A stretch of 64,000 bases of DNA from Prosthecobacter sp. (lineage in GTDB: Bacteria; Verrucomicrobiota; Verrucomicrobiia; Verrucomicrobiales; Verrucomicrobiaceae). Made by a program: the position numbers and the translations under genes. Each line of letters starts with the position of its first letter. The first letter of the stretch is position 1. Below the pieces are notes generated by a model. That model did not search any database and was not told where the DNA came from. It saw nothing but the letters and a program-made list of their open reading frames with translations. The stretch is taken from contig NZ_JAQSEA010000309.1 in NCBI RefSeq assembly GCF_029946185.1, positions 30,682 through 94,681 of the forward strand, read 5' to 3'. This document shows positions 40,898 to 50,345 of this stretch, one piece after another.

Positions 40898-42649
40898 ATG
40901 TTTCGCGCCCTCCTCACGTCCCGTCTCCAGGCAGCCTTCACCGCCGCCGGCATTGATCTGCCTGAAGGTTTCACCCCCGGCGTCGTCATTGCCTCCGACA
41001 CCCGCTTTGGCGATTACCAAAGCAATGCGGCCATGGTGCTGGCCAAGCAGCTCAAGACGAATCCACGTGCCCTTGCGGAACAGATCAAGGCAGCGCTCCA
41101 AGTCGAAGACCTGTGCGAAAAAATCACCGTGGACGGCCCGGGGTTTCTGAACCTCACGCTCAGCGCCACCGCATTGGCTGAAAGGCTCTCCATCATTGTT
41201 AAACATGCCCAGGTGGGTGTGCCGCAGGTGGAAAAGCCGAAAACCATCGTGGTTGATTTCTCCGCGCCGAACATCGCCAAGCCCATGCATGTGGGCCACA
41301 TCCGTAGCACCTTCATCGGCGACTCGCTGGCCCGCGTAGCACGCTTCATCGGCCACAAGGTCATCACCGACAACCACGTAGGCGACTGGGGCACCCAGTT
41401 CGGCATGATCATCCACGGTTGGAAGACGCAGCTCGATCAGGCGAAGCTCAAGGCTGACCCCATCCACGAACTGGTCAGCGTTTACAAAGCGGTGAACGCC
41501 GCCGCGAAAGCGGACGAATCCGTGCTCGAAATCTGCAAAGGGGAACTCGTGAAGTTGCAGCAGGGCGATGCCGAAAACCTCACCATCTGGAAGGAATGCG
41601 TGCGCCTCACCCTCGAACAGCTCGAAAAAGTTTACGGCGCACTGGACATCAAGTTCGACCACTACCTCGGCGAGAGCTTCTACAACGACGCCCTGGCTCC
41701 GCTGGTGGCCGAGATGCTCAATCAAGGCATCGCCACAATCAGCGAGGGCGCAACCGTGGTCTTCAGCGATGGCAGCGTGAAACCTGAAAGCGACCCCTTC
41801 CTCATTCGCGACAAGGACGAGTGGAAGCCCGCCCCCTGCATCATTCGCAAAGGCGACGGCGGCTACCTCTACGCCACCACTGACCTCGCCACCATCGACT
41901 ACCGTGTGAAGGAATGGCAGGCAGATGAAATCTGGTACGTCGTCGGTGCTCCTCAGCAGTTGCACTTCCGTCAGGTCTTCGCAGCCGCTCAGCGTCGTGG
42001 CATCACCACGAAGATGACCCACATCGCCTTCGGCAGCATTCTGGGGCCGGACGGCAAGATGTTCAAAACCCGCAGCGGCGAGACCGTGGGCCTCCTCGAA
42101 GTCATCGACGAAGCCATCGAGCGCGCCCGCGCCGCCGCCGATGAAAAAGAGCAAGGACTCAGCGACACCGAGAAAGACGAGATCGCCCGCATCATCGGCG
42201 GTGGATCCGTCAAGTATGCCGAGTTGAGCCAGAACCGCCTCACCGACTACAAGTTTAGCTGGGACAAGATGCTGAGCCTGCAAGGCAACACCGCGCCTTA
42301 CCTGCTGAACGCCTACGTGCGCACCCGCAGCATCTTCCGCAAGCTCGATGGAGCCGTCGAACTCACCGAAGACCTCGCCATCACCGAACCCGCCGAACGC
42401 GCTCTCGCGATGAAGCTGGCTCAGTTCGCCGAGAACGCCCACGACATCCTCGACGACCACCGTCCGAACCTGCTGGCCAACTATCTCTATGAGCTAGCGG
42501 ACACCTACCACAGCTTCTACGAAGCCTGCCACGTCCTCCGTTCCGAAGGCACCGCCCGCAACACCCGCCTCACGCTTTGTGAAGCCACCGGCCGCGTGCT
42601 CAAGACCGGCCTCGGCCTGCTGGGCATTCAGACGACGGAGCGGATGTGA
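40898..42649 (+). CDS. argS: Arginyl-tRNA synthetase
   Basis: 583 residues: an N-terminal additional domain for tRNA D-loop contact (residues 1-110), the catalytic core with HIGH-type motif PMHVGHIRST (129-138), a KMSK-type loop LGPDGKMFKTRSGE and the C-terminal anticodon-binding helical domain (LNAYVRTRSIFRKL onward). It charges tRNA-Arg. Length and domain order are standard. It is the last gene of the run starting at 37895. A repeat-rich spacer follows. Confidence 0.95.
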   Translation: MFRALLTSRLQAAFTAAGIDLPEGFTPGVVIASDTRFGDYQSNAAMVLAKQLKTNPRALAEQIKAALQVEDLCEKITVDGPGFLNLTLSATALAERLSIIVKHAQVGVPQVEKPKTIVVDFSAPNIAKPMHVGHIRSTFIGDSLARVARFIGHKVITDNHVGDWGTQFGMIIHGWKTQLDQAKLKADPIHELVSVYKAVNAAAKADESVLEICKGELVKLQQGDAENLTIWKECVRLTLEQLEKVYGALDIKFDHYLGESFYNDALAPLVAEMLNQGIATISEGATVVFSDGSVKPESDPFLIRDKDEWKPAPCIIRKGDGGYLYATTDLATIDYRVKEWQADEIWYVVGAPQQLHFRQVFAAAQRRGITTKMTHIAFGSILGPDGKMFKTRSGETVGLLEVIDEAIERARAAADEKEQGLSDTEKDEIARIIGGGSVKYAELSQNRLTDYKFSWDKMLSLQGNTAPYLLNAYVRTRSIFRKLDGAVELTEDLAITEPAERALAMKLAQFAENAHDILDDHRPNLLANYLYELADTYHSFYEACHVLRSEGTARNTRLTLCEATGRVLKTGLGLLGIQTTERM

Positions 42650-42697
42650 AAGTGTTCAACGCCCGCCAATAAGCGCGTAGCGCTGATACAACCGTAG

Positions 42698-42717
42698 CCG
42701 TGGGTGCCAACCCACGG
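42698..42717. repeat. Short perfect hairpin CCGTGGGT/ACCCACGG
   Basis: CCGTGGGT (42698-42705), loop GCCA, ACCCACGG (42710-42717). It lies about 50 bases after argS. There is no T-run, so its role as a terminator is doubtful. Confidence 0.65.
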
Positions 42718-42749
42718 TTATGCAGATCGCCGACCTGTACAACGGGAGA

Positions 42750-42838
42750 ACCGCGTAGCGGTGACACAAAGCTCCGCTCCTTCTATGGCAAGGCCATCAC
42801 CGTGTGTGTTGCGGCAGGTTGTATCACCGCTACGCGGT
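42750..42838. repeat. 15-base inverted repeat with 59-base interior
   Basis: ACCGCGTAGCGGTGA (42750-42764) is the exact reverse complement of TCACCGCTACGCGGT (42824-42838). Each arm also contains a shorter imperfect palindrome. Such paired arms resemble the ends of a small non-autonomous repeat element. Confidence 0.65.
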
Positions 42839-42984
42839 TACGCGAGTCACATCACGAATGCCGTTCCTCCGAACCGTGGTTTGGCATTCACGGCTACGCT
42901 TGTGCCAGCGCTCCGCGCTTCTTGAGGGCGGTTTCACCGGGCATTTTACTTGGAAGATCACAGCTCCGAACGTGTTTAGACGGC

Positions 42985-44223
42985 ATGCATCGCCTCCTCT
43001 TTTCACTCCACATGGGCATCAGCTTGTCGGCCATCGCCGCACCTGAATTTGCCTTCCCAGAATCTGCTGGTTTTGGGGCTTTTTCGAAAGGCGGGAAAGG
43101 CGGGCAGGTCATACAAGTCACTCGCCTGGACGACGATTTGAAACATCCACCCGAAGGCTCCTTCCGCTGGGCAGTTCTACAGAAAGGGCCGCGCATCGTG
43201 AAGTTCCAAGTGGCAGGCACGATTCTCCTACAAGATGAAGTCGAAATTCGCGAGCCATTCATCACCATCGATGGCGGCGATGCGCAGGGGATGGGCGTCT
43301 GCCTGCGTGGTGGATCGCTGGAGTTCACCGACACCCATGACATCATCGTGAGGAATATCCGCTTGCGGCTGGGCGATGAGACGACGAAGCGCAAGAACCG
43401 CGAGCAGAATCTGAAGCGTCCGGAGCATTCGAATGCGCTCGACTGCATCGGCCTCACGCGCTGTAAAGATGCGATCATTGACCATGTCTCGACGTCCTGG
43501 AGCTGTGATGAGTTGTTCAGCGTGGTGCATTGCCAGAATGTCACGGTGCAGTGGTGTATCCTCGCCGAGCCGCTGAGCAATCCCGAACTACACCCCTATG
43601 GCGACAATCACGCCTTCTGCTTCAACTCCAGCGCAGACACGCTGAGCGTGCATCACTGCCTGTTCGCCCGCTACGTCATGCGCGGACCGCAGTTCGAGGC
43701 CAATGACATGCGCAAGGGCGATGACTACGGCGTGCAGATGGAGGCTGTGAACAATGTGATGTTTGACTACCAGAAATCGGGATCTCGCTACACCACCGGC
43801 ATCGAAGATCACAAAGATGAAGCCACCGCCAAAGGCTACGCATTCCAGTTCATCGGCAATGTGTATCTTGGTGACCCAAAGCGCCCTGCCATCGAGGCGG
43901 TGATGAAGCATGGCGTCCATGCCGGTGTGAGTGCGTTTGTGGATGATAGCCAACAGGTGAAGCTTAGTGACACCAAAGGCCGTGAAAACCTCATGCCCGA
44001 TGCTTTGAAGCAGCTGCATGAGCAGCCGATCTTCACCAGTCCGGCCCCCATTCCACCGCAAAGCGCCGCCGAGGTGCTGCGCAGCGTTCTGGACAGCGCG
44101 GGCTGCTCCCATGCGCGGGATGCCGTGGATCAGCGTGTCATCACCAGTGTGCGTGAGAAAAAGTTCCAGGCCGTGGTCCACTCTCAGGAGGAGGTGGGCG
44201 GCTGGCCCCAACTGACGGAATAA
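42985..44223 (+). CDS. Secreted pectate-lyase-like beta-helix protein
   Basis: 412 residues: a signal peptide (MHRLLFSLHMGISLSAIA), then a right-handed parallel beta-helix of the polysaccharide lyase 1 superfamily. Visible landmarks are FPESAGFGAFSKGGKGGQV, the ladder FITIDGG, IIVRNIRLRLGDE and AIIDHVSTSWSCDE, and SVHHCLFARYVMRGPQFE, where the Arg could be the catalytic base. It probably cleaves pectin-like uronic acid polymers. I start it at 42985 because the signal peptide begins there and the DNA before it is repeat-rich spacer. Confidence 0.78.
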   Translation: MHRLLFSLHMGISLSAIAAPEFAFPESAGFGAFSKGGKGGQVIQVTRLDDDLKHPPEGSFRWAVLQKGPRIVKFQVAGTILLQDEVEIREPFITIDGGDAQGMGVCLRGGSLEFTDTHDIIVRNIRLRLGDETTKRKNREQNLKRPEHSNALDCIGLTRCKDAIIDHVSTSWSCDELFSVVHCQNVTVQWCILAEPLSNPELHPYGDNHAFCFNSSADTLSVHHCLFARYVMRGPQFEANDMRKGDDYGVQMEAVNNVMFDYQKSGSRYTTGIEDHKDEATAKGYAFQFIGNVYLGDPKRPAIEAVMKHGVHAGVSAFVDDSQQVKLSDTKGRENLMPDALKQLHEQPIFTSPAPIPPQSAAEVLRSVLDSAGCSHARDAVDQRVITSVREKKFQAVVHSQEEVGGWPQLTE

Positions 44224-44246
44224 GGAATCGCTGGCACGCCCGCCAT

Positions 44247-44274
44247 TCGTCATTCATCATTCAGCCTTCGTCAT
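44247..44274. repeat. TCGTCAT repeat cluster before DegT gene
   Basis: TCGTCAT at 44247-44253 and 44268-44274 with a TCATCAT between, the reverse complement of the ATGACGA heptamer of the gsp operon. It lies in the 62-base gap between the pectate-lyase-like gene and the aminotransferase gene. Confidence 0.6.
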
Positions 44275-44285
44275 TTTTTCCTCCC

Positions 44286-45476
44286 ATGCCCGTCCCACTT
44301 CTCGACGTCAACGCCCAGAACCAGCCTCTTGAATCCGAACTCCAAGCCGCCTTCACGCAGGTGCTGCATCACGGGAGATTCATCATGGGGCCGGAAATGG
44401 AGATCTTTGAAAAGGAAATCGCAGAAATGGTCGGCGTGAAGCACGCGCTGTCCGTTTCTTCCGGCACCGATGCCCTGCTGCTGGCCCTCATGGCGCTCGA
44501 CATCAAAGCGGGCGATGAAGTGCTGTGCCCCGCATTTACCTTCTTTGCCACGGCGGGTGCCGTGGCACGCCTCGGTGCCGTGCCGGTGTTCACCGACGTC
44601 TGCCCGATCTGCTTCAACATGGATGTGAATGATGCGCGGAAAAAGATCACCGAGAAGACTCGCGCGATCATCCCCGTCCATCTCTTCGGCCAGTGCGCAG
44701 ATATGACCGCCATCCTAGCTCTGGCGAAGGAACACGGCCTCAAGGTGATCGAGGACGCCGCGCAGTCCATCGGCGCCAAATACCGCGGCGAAAGCAGCGG
44801 CACTCTGGGTGACTTTGGCACCTACAGCTTCTTCCCGAGCAAGAACCTCGGCGGCTTCGGCGATAGCGGCATGCTGGTGACCAATGACGACGGACTCGCT
44901 GAGTACGCCCGTGTGCTGCGTGTGCATGGCGGCAAGCCCAAGTACTACCACCACTATGTCGGCGGAAATTTCCGCATGGACACGCTGCAATGCGCCTTGC
45001 TGAGTGTGAAGGTGAAACGCTATGCGCAATACACAGCGGATCGCCAGCGCAATGCCGCGCATTACATTGAGGCTCTGTCAAAACTACCCGGCGTGGTCCA
45101 GGCAGATCCTGCCCACTGCAAATGCGTGAGCACCCAGGACACCTGGCTGACCGCGCAGCATGCCAAGATCGTGCTTCCCGTGAGCTACGAACACAACGAG
45201 CACATCTGGAACCAGTTCACCATCCGCGTGCTCGGCGGCCAGCGTGACGCCCTGCGTGACCATCTCGTGGCCAAAAAGATTGGCTGCGACATCTACTATC
45301 CCGTCACGCTCGATCAGCAGACGTGTTTTGCGGACCTTCCCGCAACGTCCCTCTCAGGCTGCGAAGTTTCTCATCGCGTCGCAAGTGAAGTGCTGAGCAT
45401 TCCGATCTACGGCGAACTCAGCGAAGACCAGCGCAACGAAGTAATCGCGGCAATTGCGGAGTGGCTTGCTGCATAA
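44286..45476 (+). CDS. DegT/DnrJ/EryC1/StrS family sugar aminotransferase
   Basis: 396 residues. It opens VPLLDVNAQNQPLESELQAA and GRFIMGPEMEIFEKEIA, has SSGTDALLLALMALDIKAGD, the PLP site EDAAQSIGAKYRG and lysine K186 in FFPSKNLGGFGDSG, and ends IPIYGELSEDQRN. The family transfers an amino group to keto-sugars such as UDP- or dTDP-linked 3- or 4-keto hexoses in cell-surface polysaccharide synthesis. No other sugar-nucleotide genes are adjacent, so the product is not known. Confidence 0.9.
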   Translation: MPVPLLDVNAQNQPLESELQAAFTQVLHHGRFIMGPEMEIFEKEIAEMVGVKHALSVSSGTDALLLALMALDIKAGDEVLCPAFTFFATAGAVARLGAVPVFTDVCPICFNMDVNDARKKITEKTRAIIPVHLFGQCADMTAILALAKEHGLKVIEDAAQSIGAKYRGESSGTLGDFGTYSFFPSKNLGGFGDSGMLVTNDDGLAEYARVLRVHGGKPKYYHHYVGGNFRMDTLQCALLSVKVKRYAQYTADRQRNAAHYIEALSKLPGVVQADPAHCKCVSTQDTWLTAQHAKIVLPVSYEHNEHIWNQFTIRVLGGQRDALRDHLVAKKIGCDIYYPVTLDQQTCFADLPATSLSGCEVSHRVASEVLSIPIYGELSEDQRNEVIAAIAEWLAA

Positions 45477-45481
45477 GAAGA

Positions 45482-45542
45482 CGCCGGACACTTTTGTCCG
45501 GCGGCATGTAAAACACTCGGTAGCCGGACGAAAGCGTCCGGC
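45482..45542. repeat. Twin GCCGGAC hairpins between convergent genes
   Basis: Two related hairpins. CGCCGGACA / TGTCCGGCG (45482-45490 and 45495-45503, loop CTTT) and GCCGGACG / CGTCCGGC (45523-45530 and 45535-45542, loop AAAG). The tetraloops are reverse complements of each other. They lie between the convergent DegT gene and TPR gene. They may act as a bidirectional terminator or be a REP-like dispersed repeat; no T-run is present. Confidence 0.65.
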
Positions 45543-45551
45543 ACACTCTCA

Positions 45552-46586
45552 TTAAGGCTTCGGAGCCTCCGGCGTTGGAGCGGCTGGTGGGGACACAGGA
45601 GCAGGCGCGGCGGCTGGTGTGGTTGCGGCCGGAGCAGGAGTAGCAGGTGGCGTAGCAGGAGCGGGCGCGGTGGGAACAGGAGCGGCGGGTGGCGTAGCAG
45701 GAGCAGGCGCGGTGGCTGGTTTGCTCGCGGCAGGAGCAGGAGTGACAGAGGGCGTCACAGGTGCTGGTGGAGCAGTCGCGGCGGGAGCAGGAGTTGTTGC
45801 TGGCGTCGTCATTGCAGGAGTTGCCGCGGGTGATCCAGAAGGAAGGAGCGTAGCGCCGACGGCACCATCGCCCACATTCAACTTGAAATTGGGCATGCCG
45901 GGGACAGCAGCGGCAGGTTTGGATTCCACTTTCGGTGCAGGCGGTGCATCGACTTCCTTGGTCGGCAGCGTGGCAGTGATCCAGTCGAGACGATTTTGAC
46001 CGATCACCTGAAATCCCGGCATGTCGGGAAACTTCACGGCAATCTCTTCATAGGCCTTCTTGGCCTCATCAGCCTTGCCCTGCGCCCAGAGCAGGTCACC
46101 GAGACGCACTTGCGCCAGGGGAGCAGCTTCGCTGGAGGAAAATTCGCTGGTGATGCGCTCAAAAATGGCCTGCGCTTCCTTGCTTTCGCCCATGGCATCG
46201 AGCTTGGTGCCAAGGCCGAGCAGCGCAAAAACAGCCAAGGGATTGCTGGCGTCCTTGGTGGTGAACTCCTTGAGTGCTTCCACTGCGGAGGATTTCTTGT
46301 TCTGATCCCACAGCAAATCCGCTTTCAGCAGCAGCGCGTTGGCAGCGGCCATGGTGCCGGGATAACGCGAGATGACGAGATCACAGTCCTCCACCGTTTT
46401 CGCACCCGTGAAAGCTTCAGCAGCCTCATTGGCCTTGAGGGTGTTTTGATGCTGAAGAAAGGCGTAGGCACAAAGGGCAACCACCGCGATGATGAAAAGC
46501 CAGACGAGCTTGCGGGAGTTATCCTCCATGAACTTTTCCATGCCTGTGGCCGGGAGTTCTTGGGAGGTGGAATCGAGTTGGGACAT
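45552..46586 (-). CDS. TPR (YfgM-like) membrane-anchored protein with Pro/Ala tail
   Basis: 344 residues: a short cytoplasmic N-terminus, one membrane helix (about residues 27-44, LVWLFIIAVVALCAYAFL), a tetratricopeptide region (about 45-210: ANALLLKADLLWDQNKKSSA, PLAQVRLGDLLWAQGKADEA) and a Pro/Ala/Thr-rich tail (about 230-344, repeats of APAT/PAAP type). The layout fits a YfgM-like periplasmic TPR protein. The repetitive tail, coded by a GC-rich low-complexity stretch at 45555-45900, is unusual and may span the periplasm or bind the wall. It lies downstream of cysK on the same strand. Confidence 0.7.
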   Translation of the reverse strand: MSQLDSTSQELPATGMEKFMEDNSRKLVWLFIIAVVALCAYAFLQHQNTLKANEAAEAFTGAKTVEDCDLVISRYPGTMAAANALLLKADLLWDQNKKSSAVEALKEFTTKDASNPLAVFALLGLGTKLDAMGESKEAQAIFERITSEFSSSEAAPLAQVRLGDLLWAQGKADEAKKAYEEIAVKFPDMPGFQVIGQNRLDWITATLPTKEVDAPPAPKVESKPAAAVPGMPNFKLNVGDGAVGATLLPSGSPAATPAMTTPATTPAPAATAPPAPVTPSVTPAPAASKPATAPAPATPPAAPVPTAPAPATPPATPAPAATTPAAAPAPVSPPAAPTPEAPKP

Positions 46587-46703
46587 AAAGAGGCGGTTTT
46601 TAGAGTCGAGTGAACGGCTGGTTCAGTAGAATAACGAAAGGAAACGAAGCCAATCCCCCGTTGAGGTGACTGGTCATTCGAGACTCATTCGTCATTGGAG
46701 AGC

Positions 46704-47684
46704 TCACGCTCCCACTTTGGCACGGGCTTCGTCAGCCAACGCGGTGGAAAGGTAGCGCTCGCCGGTGGAGCAGGCGATGGTGACGATCAGCTTGCCCGCG
46801 TTTTCAGGACGCTTGGCGATTGCGATGGCTGCAACCACGTTGGCACCGGTGCTGATGCCGACGAGGATGCCTTCTTCTTTGGCAATGCGGCGAGCCATGG
46901 CAAAAGCTTCGTCGTTGGTGACTTTGACGCACTCCGTGATCTGCGAATTGCCTGCGCTGTCTTTCAGATGAAGGTTGGCAGGAATGAATCCAGCACCGGC
47001 ACCTTGGATCTTGTGCGGACCGGGCTGCAAAGGTTCACCAGCGAGGGTTTGCGTGATGACCGGGGAGCTTTCCGGCTCGACAGCAATGGCCAGGAAGCTT
47101 GGCTTACGGGGCTTGATGACTTCCGTCACACCCGTGATGGTGCCGCCCGTGCCGACAGCCGAAACGAAAATGTCTATCTTGCCATCGGTGTCGGCCCAAA
47201 GCTCTTCAGCGGTTGTCTTCGCGTGGATGGCGGGATTGGCGGGGTTTTCAAACTGCTGCGGCATCCAAGCATTCGGCGTGGCAGCGACGATCTCGGTAGC
47301 CTTGGCGATGGCCCCCTTCATGCCCTGCGCACCTGGGGTGAGCACGAGCTCCGCGCCGAGCAGCGCGAGCAGCGTGCGGCGTTCCATAGACATCGTTTCC
47401 GGCATCGTCAGGATGAGCTTGTAACCCTTTGCTGCTGCGACAAACGCCAGGGCGATGCCGGTATTGCCGCTGGTGGGCTCCACGATGGTGGTGTCCGCAT
47501 TCAAAATGCCGCGCTTTTCGGCGTCCTCAATCATGGCGGCGCCGATACGATCCTTCACGCTGCCAAGCGGATTAAAGAACTCACATTTCAAAGCAATCGT
47601 GGCATTGAGGCCAGCGGTGACTTTGTTGAGCTTCACCAGCGGTGTTTTACCGACGGTTTCGACGATGTTGTTGTAGATGCCCAT
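46704..47684 (-). CDS. cysK: Cysteine synthase (O-acetylserine sulfhydrylase)
   Basis: 326 residues: PLP lysine K44 in [13 protein letters not shown], the substrate loop TSGNTG (71-76), the PLP phosphate-binding loop [12 protein letters not shown] and [15 protein letters not shown]. It makes cysteine from O-acetylserine and sulfide. The length is standard for CysK. It follows the aspartate aminotransferase gene by about 60 bases on the same strand. Confidence 0.94.
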   Translation of the reverse strand: MGIYNNIVETVGKTPLVKLNKVTAGLNATIALKCEFFNPLGSVKDRIGAAMIEDAEKRGILNADTTIVEPTSGNTGIALAFVAAAKGYKLILTMPETMSMERRTLLALLGAELVLTPGAQGMKGAIAKATEIVAATPNAWMPQQFENPANPAIHAKTTAEELWADTDGKIDIFVSAVGTGGTITGVTEVIKPRKPSFLAIAVEPESSPVITQTLAGEPLQPGPHKIQGAGAGFIPANLHLKDSAGNSQITECVKVTNDEAFAMARRIAKEEGILVGISTGANVVAAIAIAKRPENAGKLIVTIACSTGERYLSTALADEARAKVGA

Positions 47685-47743
47685 AATGTTGGTGGTTTGC
47701 GATTGAAGACGAGGATTGGCCGGAAGTGAAAGCGGAATCAGAA

Positions 47744-48910
47744 TTAGTGCTGATTGCAGAACTCTTCGAAGCGGTCCATGCCGGCGTTGATCACGTCCAG
47801 CCCGGTGGCGTAGCTGAAGCGCACGGTGTGCTCGGCGCCGAAGGCGACACCTGGAACGATGGCGACCTTTTGCTTGCTGAGCAGCTTTTCACAGAAATTC
47901 ACGCTCTTGATCTGAGTCGGCTCGATGTCCACCAGGAAGTAGAAGGCGCCCATTGGCTCAACCACACGGACGTTCTTGATGTTGTTCAGACGGCCCAGCA
48001 TGTATTGGCGGCGCACGTCGAATTCATCACGCATGTCGCTGACGATCTGCTGATCCATCTGCAGTGCGGCCAGCGCACCGTATTGGGCAAAGCTGGTCGG
48101 GTTGCTGGTGGTGTGGCTCTGAATGGTGTCGATGGATTCGGCGATCTTCTTCGGAGCGGCGGTGTAGCCGAGACGCCAGCCGGTCATCGCATAGGCCTTG
48201 GAGAAACCGTTGATGGTGATGGTATGGTCGTAGATATCCTTGCTCAGGGAGGCAATGCTGATGTGCTCATTGCCGCCATAGACGAGCTTTTCGTAGATTT
48301 CGTCGGAGAGGATGATGATGCCTTCACCCACGGCGATGTCGGCCAGCGCGGTGAGTTCTTCGCGGGTATAGATGGAGCCGGTCGGATTACCTGGAGTGTT
48401 CAGGATGATCATCTTTGTCATCGGGGACATGGCGTCCTCGAACTCGTCCGGAGTGAGCTTCCAGCCGTTTTCACGCTTCGTCTCGACGATCACCGGAATG
48501 CCGCCGACGATGCGCACCATTTCAGGATAGCTGGTCCAGTAAGGAGCAGGAATGATCACTTCATCGCCCGGATTGACGCAGGCAAGGATGGCGTTGTAGC
48601 AGGAATGCTTGGCACCGCAGTTCACGCTGATCTGGGAGGGCTCATACTGCACTTTGTTGTCCACCAGCAGCTTCGAGGAGATGGCTTCACGCAGTTCGAG
48701 GATGCCGGCGCTTTCCGTGTAGCGGGTTTTGCCGGTGTTCAGGGCTTCTACGGCAGCGGCGATGATCGGTGCAGGCGTGTCGAAGTCGGGCTCACCGGCT
48801 CCGAAATTCAGCACGTCCACGCCCTGCTTCTTCAACGCTTTCGCCTGGCTGGTGATGGACAGGGTCATTGAAGGAGCTACTTCGGCGATGTTCTTGGCGA
48901 TAAAATCCAT
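47744..48910 (-). CDS. Pyridoxal-phosphate-dependent aspartate aminotransferase
   Basis: 388 residues of aminotransferase class [17 protein letters not shown], the substrate/PLP strand [24 protein letters not shown], and the PLP lysine K238 in [16 protein letters not shown]. It belongs to the Iγ/AspB type of aspartate aminotransferases, some of which also act as prephenate aminotransferase. It precedes cysK, so the two may form an amino-acid operon. Confidence 0.9.
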   Translation of the reverse strand: MDFIAKNIAEVAPSMTLSITSQAKALKKQGVDVLNFGAGEPDFDTPAPIIAAAVEALNTGKTRYTESAGILELREAISSKLLVDNKVQYEPSQISVNCGAKHSCYNAILACVNPGDEVIIPAPYWTSYPEMVRIVGGIPVIVETKRENGWKLTPDEFEDAMSPMTKMIILNTPGNPTGSIYTREELTALADIAVGEGIIILSDEIYEKLVYGGNEHISIASLSKDIYDHTITINGFSKAYAMTGWRLGYTAAPKKIAESIDTIQSHTTSNPTSFAQYGALAALQMDQQIVSDMRDEFDVRRQYMLGRLNNIKNVRVVEPMGAFYFLVDIEPTQIKSVNFCEKLLSKQKVAIVPGVAFGAEHTVRFSYATGLDVINAGMDRFEEFCNQH

Positions 48911-49047
48911 GGTCAGGTGTGGTTGGGCGGGTGAAAAAGGCGGGGGGCCATCATAAAGGCGGGGTCGGGAAGTTTGTCAATCATTCCTCCCACTGCGGAC
49001 AAAGGGCGGCTTGTGTCCAGCGCCACACCGCCTTAGTCGTGCAGTCC

Positions 49048-50292
49048 ATGAGCCAACCACGCCCAACTTCCTCTTCCCGCCCTCCCGCCGTCCCCATCCG
49101 AGGCATGGCGCTGGATGTTTTGGGAGAATGGTCTGGAGGAGAGCGCTTCGCCGCCGACTTGATGGACCACATCCAGCGCGACTGCGGCCTCAGCCTGCCC
49201 GACGCCGCCTTTTTGCGTGACATTGTCCTCACCACGCTGCGCAATCTCTCACTGCTCGACCACTGGATCGCCGTGATCACCGAGGACAAGCACCTCGACC
49301 ACCGCAGCCGCTGGGGCCTGCGCATCGGCCTCTGCCAGGTGTTGATCCTCAAAGTTTCAGAATATGCCGCCGTGAATGAAACTGTGGCCGCCACCGGCCG
49401 TGCGCGGAGCCTGATCAATGCCGTCCTGCGCCGTGCCTGCCGCGAATCCGCCGAACTGCTGGCCATGGTGGACGGCCTGCCGCTCGAAACCCGCACCTCG
49501 CACCCGAAATGGCTCATTGAGCACTGGCTCGGCCTTTATGGCGAAGCCAAAACAATCGCGCTCTGCGAGTGGAATCAAGTTCCCGCCCCCATCTGCGCCC
49601 GCGTCAACCGGCTGTATCCGCAGATGGAGACAGAGACGACGGAAGACTTCATCGTCTGCGATCACCTGCCGCGTGAAGATTTGAGCGTGGGCAAAGTGTA
49701 CATGCAGGATCCCAGCACCGCCATGGCCCCGCGCCTGCTCGACCCACAGCAGGGCATGCGCGTGCTGGATGCCTGCGCCGCTCCCGGTGGCAAGACCGCC
49801 CTGCTGGCCCAGCTCATGGAAAATACCGGCGAGATCATCGCCTGCGATGTGGCCCCAGGCCGTCTGCGTCGTTTGGAAGGCAATCTGCACCGTCTCCACG
49901 TCACCAATGCCCAAATCGAGCAGCACGACTGGATGGACCCACAGATCCCCGAATTTGCCAAGGCAGGCTTTGACCGCATCCTTCTCGATGTCCCCTGCTC
50001 CAACACCGGCGTCATGCGCCGCCGTGTGGATGTACGCTGGCGTTTGGAACCCGCAGACATCACTGCGCAGGTGGAAACACAGACTCAACTGCTGCGCAAC
50101 TGCCTGCGTGTTTTGAAGCCGGGCGGCATCCTTGTTTATAGCACCTGCAGCATTGAGCCTGCGGAGAATGAATTGCTCGTCAGCAGCGTACTTGAATCGA
50201 CTCCTGGCTACGAACTCGTCACCACCCGCCAGAGCTTTCCGCCGGAGGATCAAATGGATGGTGCGTTTGCCGCGGCGATTCGGCGGGTGTGA
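49048..50292 (+). CDS. rsmB: RsmB-like rRNA (cytosine-C5) methyltransferase
   Basis: 414 residues: an N-terminal NusB-like RNA-binding domain (residues 15-140, with INAVLRRACRE) and a C-terminal SAM-dependent domain with ACAAPGGKTALLAQLM, the catalytic cysteine C317 in DVPCSNTGVMRRR and the second cysteine C367 in YSTCSIEPAENE. It should make 5-methylcytosine in 16S rRNA (position 967 in E. coli). The ATG at 49048 is used because the frame upstream is non-coding spacer. The first gene of a closely spaced run to 58090. Confidence 0.88.
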   Translation: MSQPRPTSSSRPPAVPIRGMALDVLGEWSGGERFAADLMDHIQRDCGLSLPDAAFLRDIVLTTLRNLSLLDHWIAVITEDKHLDHRSRWGLRIGLCQVLILKVSEYAAVNETVAATGRARSLINAVLRRACRESAELLAMVDGLPLETRTSHPKWLIEHWLGLYGEAKTIALCEWNQVPAPICARVNRLYPQMETETTEDFIVCDHLPREDLSVGKVYMQDPSTAMAPRLLDPQQGMRVLDACAAPGGKTALLAQLMENTGEIIACDVAPGRLRRLEGNLHRLHVTNAQIEQHDWMDPQIPEFAKAGFDRILLDVPCSNTGVMRRRVDVRWRLEPADITAQVETQTQLLRNCLRVLKPGGILVYSTCSIEPAENELLVSSVLESTPGYELVTTRQSFPPEDQMDGAFAAAIRRV

Positions 50293-50345
50293 AGTTCGTC
50301 CGTGACATTCCCCCACCCTTTTTTCAACCATCCTCGTCTTCATCC

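Larger units (their letters stand above)
42650..42984. other. Repeat-rich spacer after argS
   Basis: 335 bases without a convincing gene, although a plus-strand frame joined to the next gene is open from 42700. It holds a hairpin (42698-42717), a long inverted repeat (42750-42764 with 42824-42838), a further inverted pair GAATGCC/GGCATTC (about 42858-42864 and 42885-42891), and several GCGTAGCG- and ACGGCTACG-like words. The mosaic suggests a dispersed intergenic repeat family rather than coding DNA. Confidence 0.6.

Noticed and set aside
40730..42460. Minus-strand open frame of 576 codons
   Set aside because: It is antisense to argS; long antisense frames are common in GC-rich genes.
42700..42984. 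N-terminal extension of the pectate-lyase-like gene
   Set aside because: The DNA is built from repeats and codes no recognisable signal; the signal peptide begins at 42985.
45580..45835. Repeated GC-rich words that look like a CRISPR or tandem repeat array
   Set aside because: The repeats are irregular, have no constant-length spacers, and code for the Pro/Ala tail of the TPR protein.
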